From positions 6,884,501 to 6,948,500 of the forward strand of contig CP136895.1 of NCBI GenBank assembly GCA_034359265.1: a stretch of DNA of 64,000 bases, in the 5' to 3' direction. Shown piece by piece: positions 1 through 10,377 of the stretch; within the stretch, counting starts at the first letter, position 1; each line of letters begins with the position of its first letter. This stretch comes from Canna indica. Taxonomy: Eukaryota > Streptophyta > Magnoliopsida > Zingiberales > Cannaceae. The notes below the pieces were generated by a model. That model made no database searches and had not been told where the DNA came from. It saw only the letters and a program-made list of their open reading frames with translations. A program made the translations under genes and the position numbers.

Positions 1-1336
1 ATGTATTTGTTTTCTAATGTAAGACGCGCATGAAAGAGGACGACACTGTCCGATGCCCATCGATGATGGAGGTGTTTGAGCGAACCCATCGTCGTCGACG
101 AGGAGCGGTGGACTACGTTCATAGTAGAGCCTCCATCATAATGGTAAGTATTTATATATGTCTATTTGATTTACACAATTTTTATTTATAATTTATATAT
201 TTTTAAAATATAAACACGTGTAGGAAACTTACTCAAGGATTGTGATCGAGCGTGGAGGGACACCGGAGGAGTTCGATGCAGGAGCTTGGGTGGAGGCCGC
301 AGGTGGCTGGGAGCACGGTCGTGTTTATAACTTTGCAGACAATGGTCATGCATGCGCCGTGCTCGGGCCACTTGGAGCACCAACCCCTCCGACTGCGAGT
401 GAGCGGCCCTCGTCTTCCCAAGCGCGAGACCAGAGCCGGATAGTAGCCATGGAGTCGAAGCTCACCCAATAGAGACAAGCGATGGAGGAGCAAAGGTAGG
501 CGATGGAGGGGCAGAGGCTGACGATGGATGAGCAGATGCAGGAGTAGAGACAAGAGAATGACGATTTGAGACAGACGATTCAGAACATGCAGACACTCCT
601 CACTTAGATTGCGTCTCATACTGGGCTTCTACCTATGATGTCGTAGCTGTCGTCCTCCTCGACCTAATTGACGCTCCCGACCCAGTCGTTGTCGACTCCA
701 CCGCCTCCACCGCAGCCGTGAGCTTTTAATTTTTGTATTTTGTTTATATTTTGAAACTTGGATGCACAAGTTGATATTTTGATAATTGTTTGCCTCTGGT
801 TTGAGGATGATATTGATGATATTTATGTAAAACTTGTATGTTTGATTTGTAATGCATGTGTATGATATTTTCTGATTGTAATATGTGATTGAAAATTATT
901 TGTAGTCGATATATCATTGTATACAGGAATTTACAAATTATTAAGTTTTTTTAATTCTAGGATACACTTTTAGCCACGGCTTACCCACGGTTAACCGTCA
1001 CTACGCCGTGGCTGAAAGCTTATCGTAAATGGCTGATGGCCTGAGCAGCAGCAAATATCACGGTTGCTAATAACATCACCGACGGGACTCGACCGTGGCT
1101 GATGGATTGTTATCAGTGACAGCGCTCCGAGCCGTCACTGATATTTTTAAATCAGCGAGAACGCACGGGATTATCGCTGATGATTACGTGTGACGATCGA
1201 GCTAGGCCGTCACAACACATCTGAGACACACACATCAGCGACGGTTGTTTGCCACAGTTAACATCGTCTGTGATATTCATCACCGACGGTTCATCCACGG
1301 TATCAGCCGTCGCTGATGATCACAATTCTAGTAGTG
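1..1336 (+). mobile_element. CACTA transposon, 3' part (copy 1), cut by window start
   Basis: The right end reads TTCTAGTAGTG, the reverse complement of the CACTA terminus CACTACTAGAA, at 1326-1336. It is followed by AAT, the expected place for a 3-bp target duplication. The other end lies outside the window, so the duplication cannot be confirmed. Coding remains of a TnpA-type gene fill 24-472. From about 961 to the end are subterminal repeats with CACGGC/GCCGTGG and TCAGCGACGG words in both orientations. This copy is related to those at 49 and 52-57 kb but diverged: its main word is mostly GCCACGGC instead of GCAACGGC. 480-960 contains degraded coding sequence and AT-rich DNA. Confidence 0.8.
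24..472 (+). pseudogene. TnpA-type (Transposase_24) gene, last two exons of CACTA copy 1
   Basis: Two exons are visible by comparison with the copies at 50 and 53-54 kb. Exon 24-143 is 120 nt, the same length as in the other copies. It encodes the family pattern FERTHR...DYVHSRASIIM and ends at ATG|GTAAGT. Exon 224-472 follows a TAG acceptor and encodes ETYSRIVIERGGTPEEFDAGAW...GPLGAPTPP. It stops at TAG 470-472, earlier than the C-terminal tail seen in the other copies; further in-frame stops follow. The Transposase_24 family (plant Ptta/En/Spm) is inferred from the FxxTHxxxxG...RA pattern. The protein presumably bound the subterminal repeats. It is unlikely to be functional. Confidence 0.7.
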
Positions 1337-2015
1337 AATACATTTAACATGAGATTGGGTTTTTTTCTTATTTTATTTGAGTGTAATTTTTTTTAATGAT
1401 TCCTAAAAATACTTTTGGATTAAAAAATTAAAAATGACATTATCTATGTGAAAATTAAAAAGCGGAAATATTTTGAGACACTCTCAGGATAATTTTGATA
1501 TTAATTAGTGTTTTCACTTAAAATTTCTAGTTCTTTTATTGGATTGAATCAATTTTTTTATTTATCTCGAATTTTCTACTAAGATGTATAATACCAACAA
1601 GAATGATATCTGTCGTGCCTCACTGCATCTGTCATTTAAATAGTGGATAAGGAAAATGATTATAGATCTAAATTTACATTCAAATCAAAAACATAAAATC
1701 ACAATTAAAAAATAATTATAAACTTCATGGTTTCATTAAACATTGGCATCTTTTATAAAATCCTTTCAAAAAAGGGATGAGACTTACCGAACATAGCGGT
1801 GTTATTAATTCCCAAATATGATTTATTTTTTTCTGCGTACTAATTTTAATTTTATCCTAATCAGAAAAGAAAGATATTATGGGGGCGAGTAAAGAAATAA
1901 ATTTAAGAATTGAGTACTGAATATTAGGTTTGTGTCATCTAGGCGTTTACAGTGATATAATTAGGAATCAATAGCGTAATTATTCCTACAATACTAAAAT
2001 TTAGTTGTTTAGACG
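1337..2015. other. AT-rich intergenic DNA
   Basis: No coding region, RNA gene or repeat boundary recognised. This is AT-rich spacer between the CACTA end and the first hAT-like element. Confidence 0.5.
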
Positions 2016-2214
2016 TAGGAGTGTGCATGAATATCGAGTAGACATATAATCGGTTGAAATTTACCTGATCGAATAAGTTTCGAGTATACCTGAATTAAAT
2101 TCGAGTAGAGCCCGGGACAAAAATAATTAAGGAATTAGTTAAAATCGGTTCTGATTCCAAGTCCAACATATCAGGTACTCAAAATCAGAATCGGAATCGA
2201 TACCCGGAACTTGA

Positions 2215-2465
2215 ACCCAAAATTTGTATCTTGAAACTTGTAAATGAATAGGCTCCAACAAGGTACCCAGAATCTGTAAATGAACAGATTCCAACAGGGT
2301 ACCTGGAACCTATGAATGAACAAGTACTGGCATGGTACCCAGAATCTATAAATGAACAAGTTCTAGTAAGATAAACAAAACCTATAAATGAACATGTTCT
2401 AATATGGTACCCAAAACCTATATCCTCAAATAATGTTCAAACAAGGTACTTGGAACATATACTAC
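2215..2465. repeat. tandem repeat, unit about 35-38 bp
   Basis: About six or seven degenerate copies of a unit resembling GGTACCCAGAATCTATAAAT plus GAACAAGTTCTA are arranged head to tail. The minus-strand reading frame shows the periodic peptide F(I/V)YRFWVPCW. It lies in the interior of the degraded hAT-like element. The repeat is visible directly; the unit boundaries are approximate. Confidence 0.7.
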
Positions 2466-2508
2466 ACCATAGGTTCCTGGAAGGGTCTGATTCTATGTCC
2501 TAATAAGG

Positions 2509-2906
2509 ATGCAAGTAAGCCGAGCAGCTCGTGAACTACTCGGGATCAACTCGAACTCCACTCGATCTTATCGAGCTCGAGCCGAGCTCTACATATATAT
2601 GAGCGAGCTCAGCTCGAGTTAACCAATACTCGGCTTGTGAGTCTAACCGAGCTTCATATATTTATATATAATTATATAAATATTATTATTTCAGATAGAT
2701 CGAGCATAAGCCTGAGTCAAGTCGAGTTTGAGAAAAATAAATGATCATAGAAGAGCCTAAACAAGTCGATGTCGAGTTGCTTGAGTACAATTTGAGCCGA
2801 GCTTGATTCGAGCTCGAGCCTAGAGATTGAAGCTCGATCGAGCTTGACCTTTCTTAAACGAGTTGAGCTCGAGCACATGCTCAGCTAGGCTCGATTACAC
2901 CTATAG
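2509..2906. mobile_element. probable nested hAT-like insertion rich in GAGCTCGAGC words
   Basis: Compared with the related element at 47.8 kb, about 400 bp is extra here. It starts near TAAGGATGCAAGTAAGCCGAGC and ends near GGCTCGATTACACCTA, so the ends are roughly inverted (TAAGGATGCAA / TAGGTGTAATC). The body is dominated by GAGCTCGAGC/GCTCGAGCCGAGC words near both ends, with an AT-rich centre. The candidate 8-bp duplications (TATGTCCT / TAGGTCCC) match at only six of eight positions, so this is an old insertion or the ends are slightly misplaced. Confidence 0.4.
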
Positions 2907-3228
2907 GTCCCAATAGAATAGGATTCGAATCTAAAATCTAAGAACTGACTCTATACAAGATGAGGTTCGAGTATCATACTTAAATACCCACATTTTGATG
3001 GATATTTAATTTCGAGCATATTGTTTAAAGTCAAAATTCCATATGAATGATTTATATAATATATTTGTATGCATTAATTATAATTTAGTAATTAAGATAA
3101 TTAATTTAAAATTTATTAGTATGATTATTTATCCATTATCTCATGTAATATGACGGATGGCAGGAAATGAGTGGAACCTTAGGAATCGGCTAAACATTAA
3201 CTCTCTCTTTCCTAACTAAAGTGCGAGG

Positions 3229-3270
3229 AAAAAATCTCACTGACACGTGGCAATGTACTCCGGATATTTC
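3229..3270 (+). promoter_or_regulatory. cluster of clock, ABA and cold-type cis sites upstream of the COR27/28-like gene
   Basis: In 42 bp there is AAAAAATCT at 3229-3237, which matches the CCA1-binding site. ACACGTGGC at 3243-3251 is a G-box/ABRE. GAAATATCC on the minus strand at 3262-3270 holds the AAATATC core of the evening element with one mismatch to AAAATATCT. The cluster lies 134-175 bp upstream of the ATG at 3404. Arabidopsis COR27/COR28 are known to be controlled by the clock and by cold. The motifs are seen directly; their function here is inferred. Confidence 0.5.
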
Positions 3271-3403
3271 TTCCATCTCGGCAGGCTAAAAGATTAAGAA
3301 AAAGGAAAACATCGCGTCACCTCAAGCAAGATTCCAACTTCCAAGGCAGAGAGACTGCTACCGAGCGAGCCAGCTGCGGCTTCCGTTGCTCCGTCATCGA
3401 TCC

Positions 3404-6400
3404 ATGGACCTCAAGGATATGATGGACGGCACCGGTGGCCCCTGGACGGAGGAGCGCCACTCCTCCTTCCTCAACTGGGTGGAGGACTCCTTCGTTCGTC
3501 AGGTGCTCGCCGCGCACTGCGCCGGGAACGGCAACGCCGACCTCGCCGCCTCCTCGTGGCGCCCGCCGCTGCCGCTCGACCGTTTCGTCCCCGACAGCGC
3601 CACCGAGTCCACCCGCGACCGCGACCTCGGGAGGTCCGCCCGAACAAGGCGATCGACGACGACGGCGCCTGCGGGGGAGGACGTCGCAGCACAGAGCGAC
3701 TGCGCCGGCCAATCGCGCCGATCCACCATCGCGGCAGAGGACGATCCAGGTAGGCTTTCTAGGGATTCGCATATAACCGCCTCAGGGACGGACTCCGAGG
3801 GTGCCACGATACTACGCGAGTACGCGTACGGGCGGGGGGGTGACGGGCTTGCATCACCTTCCGGTGAGATGATGACCTCTGCGCCAGTAAGGAGACAATC
3901 TGACTAAATGACGAAAATGCCCCTAGATATTTTGAGGACGTTTAGATATTTGGACTTTAGAAGAAGGGTTTTGTTGGGCATGAAATTATGTCTTTGTTGG
4001 TGCAGAGGATATTATAGCCCATACCGCTTCGCTGATGTCCTTTTTGATAGGTGTGCAGATATATTTAAAGAGTATTGTTATATTCTTTTAAAATTATGCC
4101 CTGATAATTTTTCTAACCACTCCTAATAATAATATGAGTTGTAATTTTATTAATAATCATAAATATTTTATTAAACGTGTCCAATTAAAATTCAACATTT
4201 TTGATATTTAAATAGAGCTTCGGCTTGCGCTGTGTATTAGTTCATGTATATACACATATTATACATGTGAATACTTTTATTAATAATAATGATTTATTTT
4301 CTATTTTCTTTGTTGAAGAAAATGAAGAGTCTGACGTCACAAGTCGCCCAAGGACAAGGAAGCGACCACTCTTTCGCTGCTGGGACAACTCGGTTGCGCA
4401 GGACCAGGTTGGCAATCTTTTTTCTCCTGAGAATATTTCTCCGTCTTTCCTTTTTTGGTTCTACTTTTGCAGCATCCCATTTAATGGGCACTTTACTTTG
4501 AACAACTCAAACTGGGGTAACAGGTAGAAAAAATAATAATGATCTATCCATAATTAAAGTTCAAATAAGCTCGTAGTTTTCTAATGGATCTGAATAACTA
4601 CATGTATGCACTAACTGAGAAAAGGAAGAAAGAGGAGCATGGATAGGAATAGACGTCATGACCATATAAGAGGTGGATTAGAGCTGTAGCCTGTAGGGAG
4701 TGCAACTGCAGTGCGGAAAACCAACTCTTGATTGTGGCATATGACTACTATATATGTGCAGTGCAATAGCCAATTAGCTATAAAAATAGTGCAACTACCA
4801 ACTTAGGCTACGCAGCTAGACAACACCCACATCTACAACCAAAAGGGAATACAATTCATGCCTTAGTTCTACAACAACATTACTTATCATCCTTTTGTTG
4901 TTCCTAGAGATGTATTGTTATCTTTTCACCGATTCAACTGAAAAGCAAACCCATGCTTTCAAGTCTTAAAATATCCGCCCTCTCTTGTGTCTTGATGCAT
5001 TTATTTAAAGTACCAGGAATGAAGTATATAGTACTACTTGGAAATTAGGGATGAGCAAAAAAAACCAGTTTTCCGATTAATCGGAAAACCGGTCCGAAAT
5101 CGAACCGGTTTTTCCGGTTAACCGAACCGGTTTTTTCGATTTCGGTTTCGGTTTCGGTCCGAGAGGTAAAAAGTCCACCGGTTTCGGTTAACCGACCGGT
5201 TGGATATAATTTATTAATTTATTAATTTTATTTTTATATATATATAATAATAATAAGAATTTATAAATTATAAAAAATTATAAAAAAATTATAAAAATTA
5301 TAAAAAATTATAAAAAAATTTAAAAAATATTAAAAATATTAAAAAAATATTAAAAATATTAAAAATATTTAAAAAAATCAAAAAAATATTAAAAATATTT
5401 TAAAAAATCAAAAAATATTTTAAAAAATAAAAATAAAAATATTAGTTTTTGTAGAACATTATCTTGGTTTAATGGTTTCACTTTTTTTTTCTTTTTTTTC
5501 AATGAGAATTTGCTATTTATTTAGATTTTTCTTCACGATTTGCATAATATTATTATGTTTGTAGGTTAAAAAAAATTATTGATTAACCGAAAATTATCGG
5601 TTAATCGAACCGAAAAAACCGAAACCGAAATAGCGGTTAACCGAAGTTAATGAACCGGTTTACGGTTAATGATTTTGAAAAACCGAAGTTAATGGACCGT
5701 TTTTTTTTTTTGCTAATGGACCGGTTAACCGGTCCATGCTCACCCCTATTGGAAATGTGTCCATTATAGAGACAGTGGAATGGACCAAATCCTAGCAATG
5801 GTAAGCATCTCGCCATACACCGTGGACTTATTTAAATTTTCACCCAAATATTTTTTATTTTTTACTAGTGTTTTGTTTATTTTTCTTTGGATATCAACTT
5901 GCAGAATTAATCTACAACAATTGGCTTCCTATTATGCATGATACAATGCATATCACCTAGCTAGCTATTTCGAATTGGTTTTTCGATTTCATGTTCCTCC
6001 ACTCACAAATCTGTCACATGCCTTTCTACTTCTTTAAAAGACAATTATTTATTTGAATAAATATGTCGTATTGATATATGATTTTTTTAAAGAAATAAAA
6101 TGACACATCATAATTTGCAAATGGAAGGACAAAACATCACTCCAAAACAAATAATCTATAGCTATTTATCAAACTCGGAATTGCAAGTTCCTAATTAATA
6201 AAATTCTGAACTGCAAAAAATCCAAATTTTTTGTTCACATCCGTTAAGGACTGCACCGATATCCACTTTTTGACATCTTCTTCCTCTAACTCGCTATATC
6301 AATCAATCCGAGTTGAAATGATTCTCCAAAACTCTTTTTCAACATTTTCTCTTTTTTTCTCTCATCTCTCATCTTTTTTCTCCAAGCCCCAGCCTCCATA

Positions 6401-7458
6401 AATTTCTAAATTTGCACTTAGGACCTTGTAAGGAGGATAAAAGAGATTCAAAAGTTGCTCAAAGCATTAACGATGATGGAAAATAAGAGAGGAGTCAATG
6501 TTTCTATCCGTCAAGGTTGATGGTAATTTTGAGCTGCAAGGCACCGACGATGGTGGGAAAGAAAAGAAGATAAATGGACTAAATTTTTTTATTAGGTATA
6601 TTATTTTATCAAAATAGAATTATTGAATTTTTGCCAAAACAATATACAAGGGCATTTAGATTACGCTGTCAAAATTGATTCTGATCGTGATAATTTTTTT
6701 ATATAGTTTAGGTTTTTGTCAATTACAAATTTATAGTTTTGAGTTTGGTAAATATCTAAATAATTTAGCCATCATGTTATTTATTTATTTTTCAGTTGCA
6801 GGATTAAAAAGATGGAAAAAAGGATCTCTTACATATTCGGTGCTAATTAAGAAAAGTTTTCATTTTAGCATGTGTTCATCCCTCTTCCTTATGTGGTTGT
6901 TAAGTTTCTGTCACGAAACTAATAGCTATCAGCTTATCAGCTATGTAATATTGTCCATCTAAAAAGCTGACAACGAATTAAGAAAGGGTGAAAATGAGGA
7001 CAAGCTCCATGTGGCATAGAAATGCAAAAAGGCAAATTTATGATGTGGACTCGCTTCCAAACTCACATCCCATTTTACAAGTATAATGTCACACCAATTG
7101 CCATGTCTGCTAATAGCATCAAGCTATCTTTGGGCCACTTTTTGGAAATTTCTGCATCCATCAAGCTTTTTCTAGCCTACTGGATCTTTATAAAGATCTC
7201 TTATCAGACCCAAAAAATCAAGCATTATAACCATTTCTGCCCTAGTTTACCATTTCGCTAATTGAACTGAATGCATGGAATTTATTTATATATATTATGA
7301 CTCCCTCTCCCCCTCCATTAGCCCTACTCTTTTAACGTGGTTTTGATGTTTTATAGGTTGCACGAGCAAAATCGGATGGCATTATGCCACACGAGAACAA
7401 AGTAGCAGAAGCAAGCAGATTGCAGGATGATCAACAAATTAAAGAATATAGTGGATAA
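3404..7458 (+). CDS. COR27/COR28-like (cold-regulated, clock-associated) protein
   Basis: Three exons join in phase: 3404-3749 (ends CCAG|GTAGGC), 4319-4407 (TTGAAG|AA...CAG|GTTGGC) and 7357-7458 (TTATAG|GTTGC...TAA), giving 178 aa. The first intron is phase 1 and the second phase 0, and the frame stays open across both joins. Residues 13-32 (PWTEERHSSFL...EDSFVRQ) resemble the conserved WTDE(K/R)HSLYL..(M/L)EASFV block of COR27/COR28. Residues about 53-70 hold PLPLDRFVPDSATEST. A basic stretch RPRTRKRP precedes an AQDQ motif at the end of exon 2. Arabidopsis COR27/28 are small nuclear proteins that link cold, light signalling and the circadian clock. Intron 2 is 2.9 kb and carries a hAT insertion at 5046-5748. 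Exon 3 is the least certain: it fits splice phase and has a good acceptor, but I do not recognise its sequence. Confidence 0.6.
5046..5748. mobile_element. hAT-type non-autonomous element A (703 bp) in intron 2
   Basis: Termini are TAGGGATGAGCA and TGCTCACCCCTA. A perfect 8-bp target duplication, TTGGAAAT, lies at 5038-5045 and 5749-5756. Next to each end are palindromic ACCGGTTAACCGGT-type words. The centre (about 5215-5440) is low-complexity A/T with repeated AAAATTATA. There is no coding sequence. Ac-like hAT elements make 8-bp duplications and have (C/T)AGGGATGA-type ends, which supports the class. It sits inside an intron of the COR27/28-like gene, so it is presumably spliced out. Confidence 0.9.
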
Positions 7459-7639
7459 ATGAAGAAGTGGAAGCTATCGATTTGTTGCTATTTTTTAGCT
7501 TTAGTTTACTCCCCTCATTAACGCCTGATTTGCAGGTGAAATTGTCCGCAAAAGATTCTAGTTCAATTCTACATGCAGTGATTAGTTGCTGTCAGGTTGG
7601 TTCAGTCGAATATAGTATTCTACTCGCTCTACTCAGTCG

Positions 7640-7642
<3 letters not shown>

Positions 7643-7675
<33 letters not shown>
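7643..7675. repeat. (AT)n microsatellite
   Basis: Uninterrupted AT dinucleotides of about 33 bp. A similar run is at 8164-8195. Confidence 0.95.
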
Positions 7676-7678
<3 letters not shown>

Positions 7679-7679
7679 T

Positions 7680-8160
7680 CTTTAATGCATTAAATTTTTT
7701 TACACAAACTCTATAAAATTAAATATAAAATTAAATATAAAATTAAATATAAAATTAAAAATTAAAAAATATTTTGATATATTTTTATGGATCACAATAT
7801 CTCTTTTGTTTCATAAATTAAAATTGTTATTTTTATTATAAAATTATTATAGACTTTCGTAAAATTCTAATGCATTAGTGATTTTTGTTCGGAGTCTATA
7901 GAATTAAAATTAAATTTAAAAAAATTAAAATTCTAGCACATATTTTATAATATATATATATATATATAATGAATTAAAATTTAATTTTTATAGTTCAAAA
8001 ATTAATATAAATAACAATTTTTAACGCATTAGAGATTTTTGTCCAAAGTCTATAAAATAAATTTTAAATTAAAGTAATAAAATATTTTTTGTCTAAAATA
8101 TTTTTATAGACTCTAGCACACATCTGTTATATTATATATAATATTATAATCATGAATTGA

Positions 8161-8197
<37 letters not shown>

Positions 8198-8850
8198 GAA
8201 TTAATTTTTTTTATAATCATAAAAGTATTATAAATAAAAGTCTACACATTAGAAATTTTTGTTGAGAGCTTATAAAATTAGTTTTAAAATAAAAATAATA
8301 AAATATTTTTATATACTCTAGCACATTTTTATAATATATATATATATATAATGAATTAAATTTTATTTTTTATAATAATAAAATTATTATAAATAAAAGA
8401 CTTTAACTCATTAAAGAGTAGAGATTTTTGTCCAAAGTCTATAAAATTAATTTTAAATTAAGAATATTAAAATATTTTTTTGTACAAAATAGTAAACTAA
8501 ATTTTATTTTTTATAATTATAAAACTATGATAGAAAAAAATCTCTAACATATTAGAGATTTTTGTCCAAAGTCTATAATAGCTTTATAACTCAAACAAAT
8601 TAATTTTGATTTATGAAATAATTTTTTTATGATACAAAAGAGGTACTATGATTCAAAAAATATTTTACATCAAAATATTTCATAATTTTTCTTTAAAACT
8701 TAGTTTTATAGACTTCGCGCAAAAACATCTAATACATTGGAGAGTTTGAAAATATATTTTTAGACTCTAACATCATTTTTTTGTCATAAAAAATTATAAA
8801 TTTATTTTCTACGAAAAATCTCTAATGAGTTAGAGACTTTGATCGAGGGT
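7680..8850. repeat. AT-rich array of degenerate palindromic repeats (left copy)
   Basis: A unit of roughly 170-200 bp recurs. It is built around GCATTAGAGATTTTTGTCC followed by AAAGTCTATAAAATTAA, with flanking TATAGACTTT in the opposite orientation. Occurrences are visible near 7870, 8025, 8250, 8415 and 8550. (TA)n runs lie between some units. The same words occur at 28.6-29.4 kb. No coding potential. It may be a satellite-like interior of an unrecognised transposon. Confidence 0.65.
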
Positions 8851-9477
8851 AAAATGTGTATTCTGAATATTACATACCGAATTTGAAAATTTTCACACTC
8901 AAAATTCGAATTTAGGAATTTCTCCTCCTCAAAATCCAATTTTAGGATATCACTTATCTTTTTATCTAAGACTATAAAAAAAGAGGAAACTACGGGCGTG
9001 ATATTTTTGGGATAAGGATTTTAAATATGGACCCTTATATGAAGTTTTTTTTAAAATATCATATTTTATCATTTTAGATGAAAATACCCTTGGAACTAAT
9101 TAGAAAAACATTGAAACCCTAATTAAGGGCAAAAATGTGCTAATTTTGTCCAAACAAAATAATTTCCACATTCCGTATTGTCTAAAGCCGTCGTTCTGAA
9201 TCCGTATTGACTTCCCCCCCCCCGCATTCAAGTTTTGAAGTTGCTCTCTCCTCAACCTGCGTTATAAGAATTGTTGGATTTCATCGCTAGTGGCTTACCT
9301 AATGTTGCTAGATTTCAATGCCCGAGCGAAGGAACTAATCATTCATTTAGCTTCAATTTAGGTTCTACATCGCATAATGAGGTTGAGTTATGCTTGTGAG
9401 ATGTTGGAATGTTAGATCTGGGCGGGAGGATAAGATGATGTTCTAGATGCGACGACTTGTTGTGAGAGTAATTTATA
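8851..9477. other. intergenic DNA, no gene seen
   Basis: AT-rich with a short C-run near 9216. The sequence at 8995-9120 (ATGGACCC...GAAAATACCCTT) loosely resembles the arms of the fold-back element at 24.7 kb. I find no gene. Confidence 0.4.
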
Positions 9478-9750
9478 TGTTATAAATGAGACGAGATATT
9501 ATGAGAGTGTACGAAATATTATAACCACATACGTGATATTATAAGACTGGACGAAATACTATACACACGGGCGAGATGTAGTGAGGGTGGACGAAGTACC
9601 CACAGACGAGATGTTGTGAGAGTGGATGAAATATTATAATCACGGACGGAATATTGTGAGAGTAGACATGTTGTTTTGATAATGGACGAAATGTACGTTA
9701 TAACCACGAGCGGAATGTTATGATCACAGACGAGATATTTTAAGAGCGTG
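9478..9750. repeat. degenerate minisatellite, about 20-40 bp unit
   Basis: Repeated variants of GACGAAATATTATGAGAGTG and GACGAGATATTATAACCAC follow one another for about 270 bp. No two copies are identical, so the array is old. The hAT element at 9755 inserted right at its edge. Confidence 0.65.
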
Positions 9751-9754
9751 CAAG

Positions 9755-10105
9755 TAGGGTTGTATATTGGGTTGACTCGACCCAATGAACCCGAGAACCC
9801 GACCCGACCCGACCCGACTCGACCTATTTGGGTCAGGTCGGGTACAATTCGACCAAACCCGACTATAATTAGGTCGGGTCTCGAGTTTTAAAATTTGAAA
9901 CCCAATGACCCAATTATTTATATTTTTTAATCATTTTAAAATATTTATATTTAAAAATTATTTTTAATTATTTAAAAAAATTATTAAATTTTTTTTTTAC
10001 CTAAACGGGTAAACCTGACTACCCGACCCGACCCAAACTAGGTTGGATCGAGTCGGGTTGGATCGATTTTTTCCCTAAATCTGACCCAACCCGTGAACAC
10101 CCCTA
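9755..10105. mobile_element. hAT-type non-autonomous element B (351 bp)
   Basis: Ends are TAGGGTTGTATA and GAACACCCCTA. A perfect 8-bp duplication, CGTGCAAG, lies at 9747-9754 and 10106-10113. The subterminal parts are packed with GACCCGACCCGACC and GGGTCGGGT words. The centre is A/T-rich. Non-coding. Confidence 0.9.
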
Positions 10106-10377
10106 CGTGCAAGATGTTGACTTAGTCATTTAACATATAGAGATAATGATTTGTTTTGTTTTTTGAAAAATATGAACCTTGCATTTATCAGGAGATTTGA
10201 GAAATACAAGTATGAGAGCGAACCAGATTAAAAGTAGAAAAGTACAGAAATAGAAAAACAAGAGAAGAAAAGGGATTAAGCCGAAAGTTTAAAAAGAAGA
10301 GCCCCGTCCATGGCCACTTCGGAGTGATGATGCACGAGAGTATCAAAACAACGACTGTTCCGCTCTAGCCATACCTT

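Larger units (their letters stand above)
2016..2993. mobile_element. degraded hAT-like non-autonomous element (host of a nested insertion)
   Basis: The left end TAGGAGTGTGCA matches the left terminus TAGGGGTGTGCA of the intact element at 47256-47905. The following 130 bp align with that element (ATCGGTTG, CGAATTAAATTCG-like words, then ACAAATAA). The right part (about 2907-2993: GTCCCAATAGAATAGGATTCG ... GAGTATCAT) aligns with the right third of the same element. The terminal 20 bp on the right seem lost, and I find no 8-bp target duplication. The right boundary is therefore approximate. The body contains a 35-38 bp tandem repeat and a second inserted element. Confidence 0.5.

Noticed and set aside
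3317..3807. Open frames on the minus strand (151, 102 and 73 codons) and in other plus frames over the COR27/28-like exon 1
   Set aside because: GC-rich exon sequence leaves all frames open. Only the plus frame from 3404 has a recognisable motif and splices in phase.
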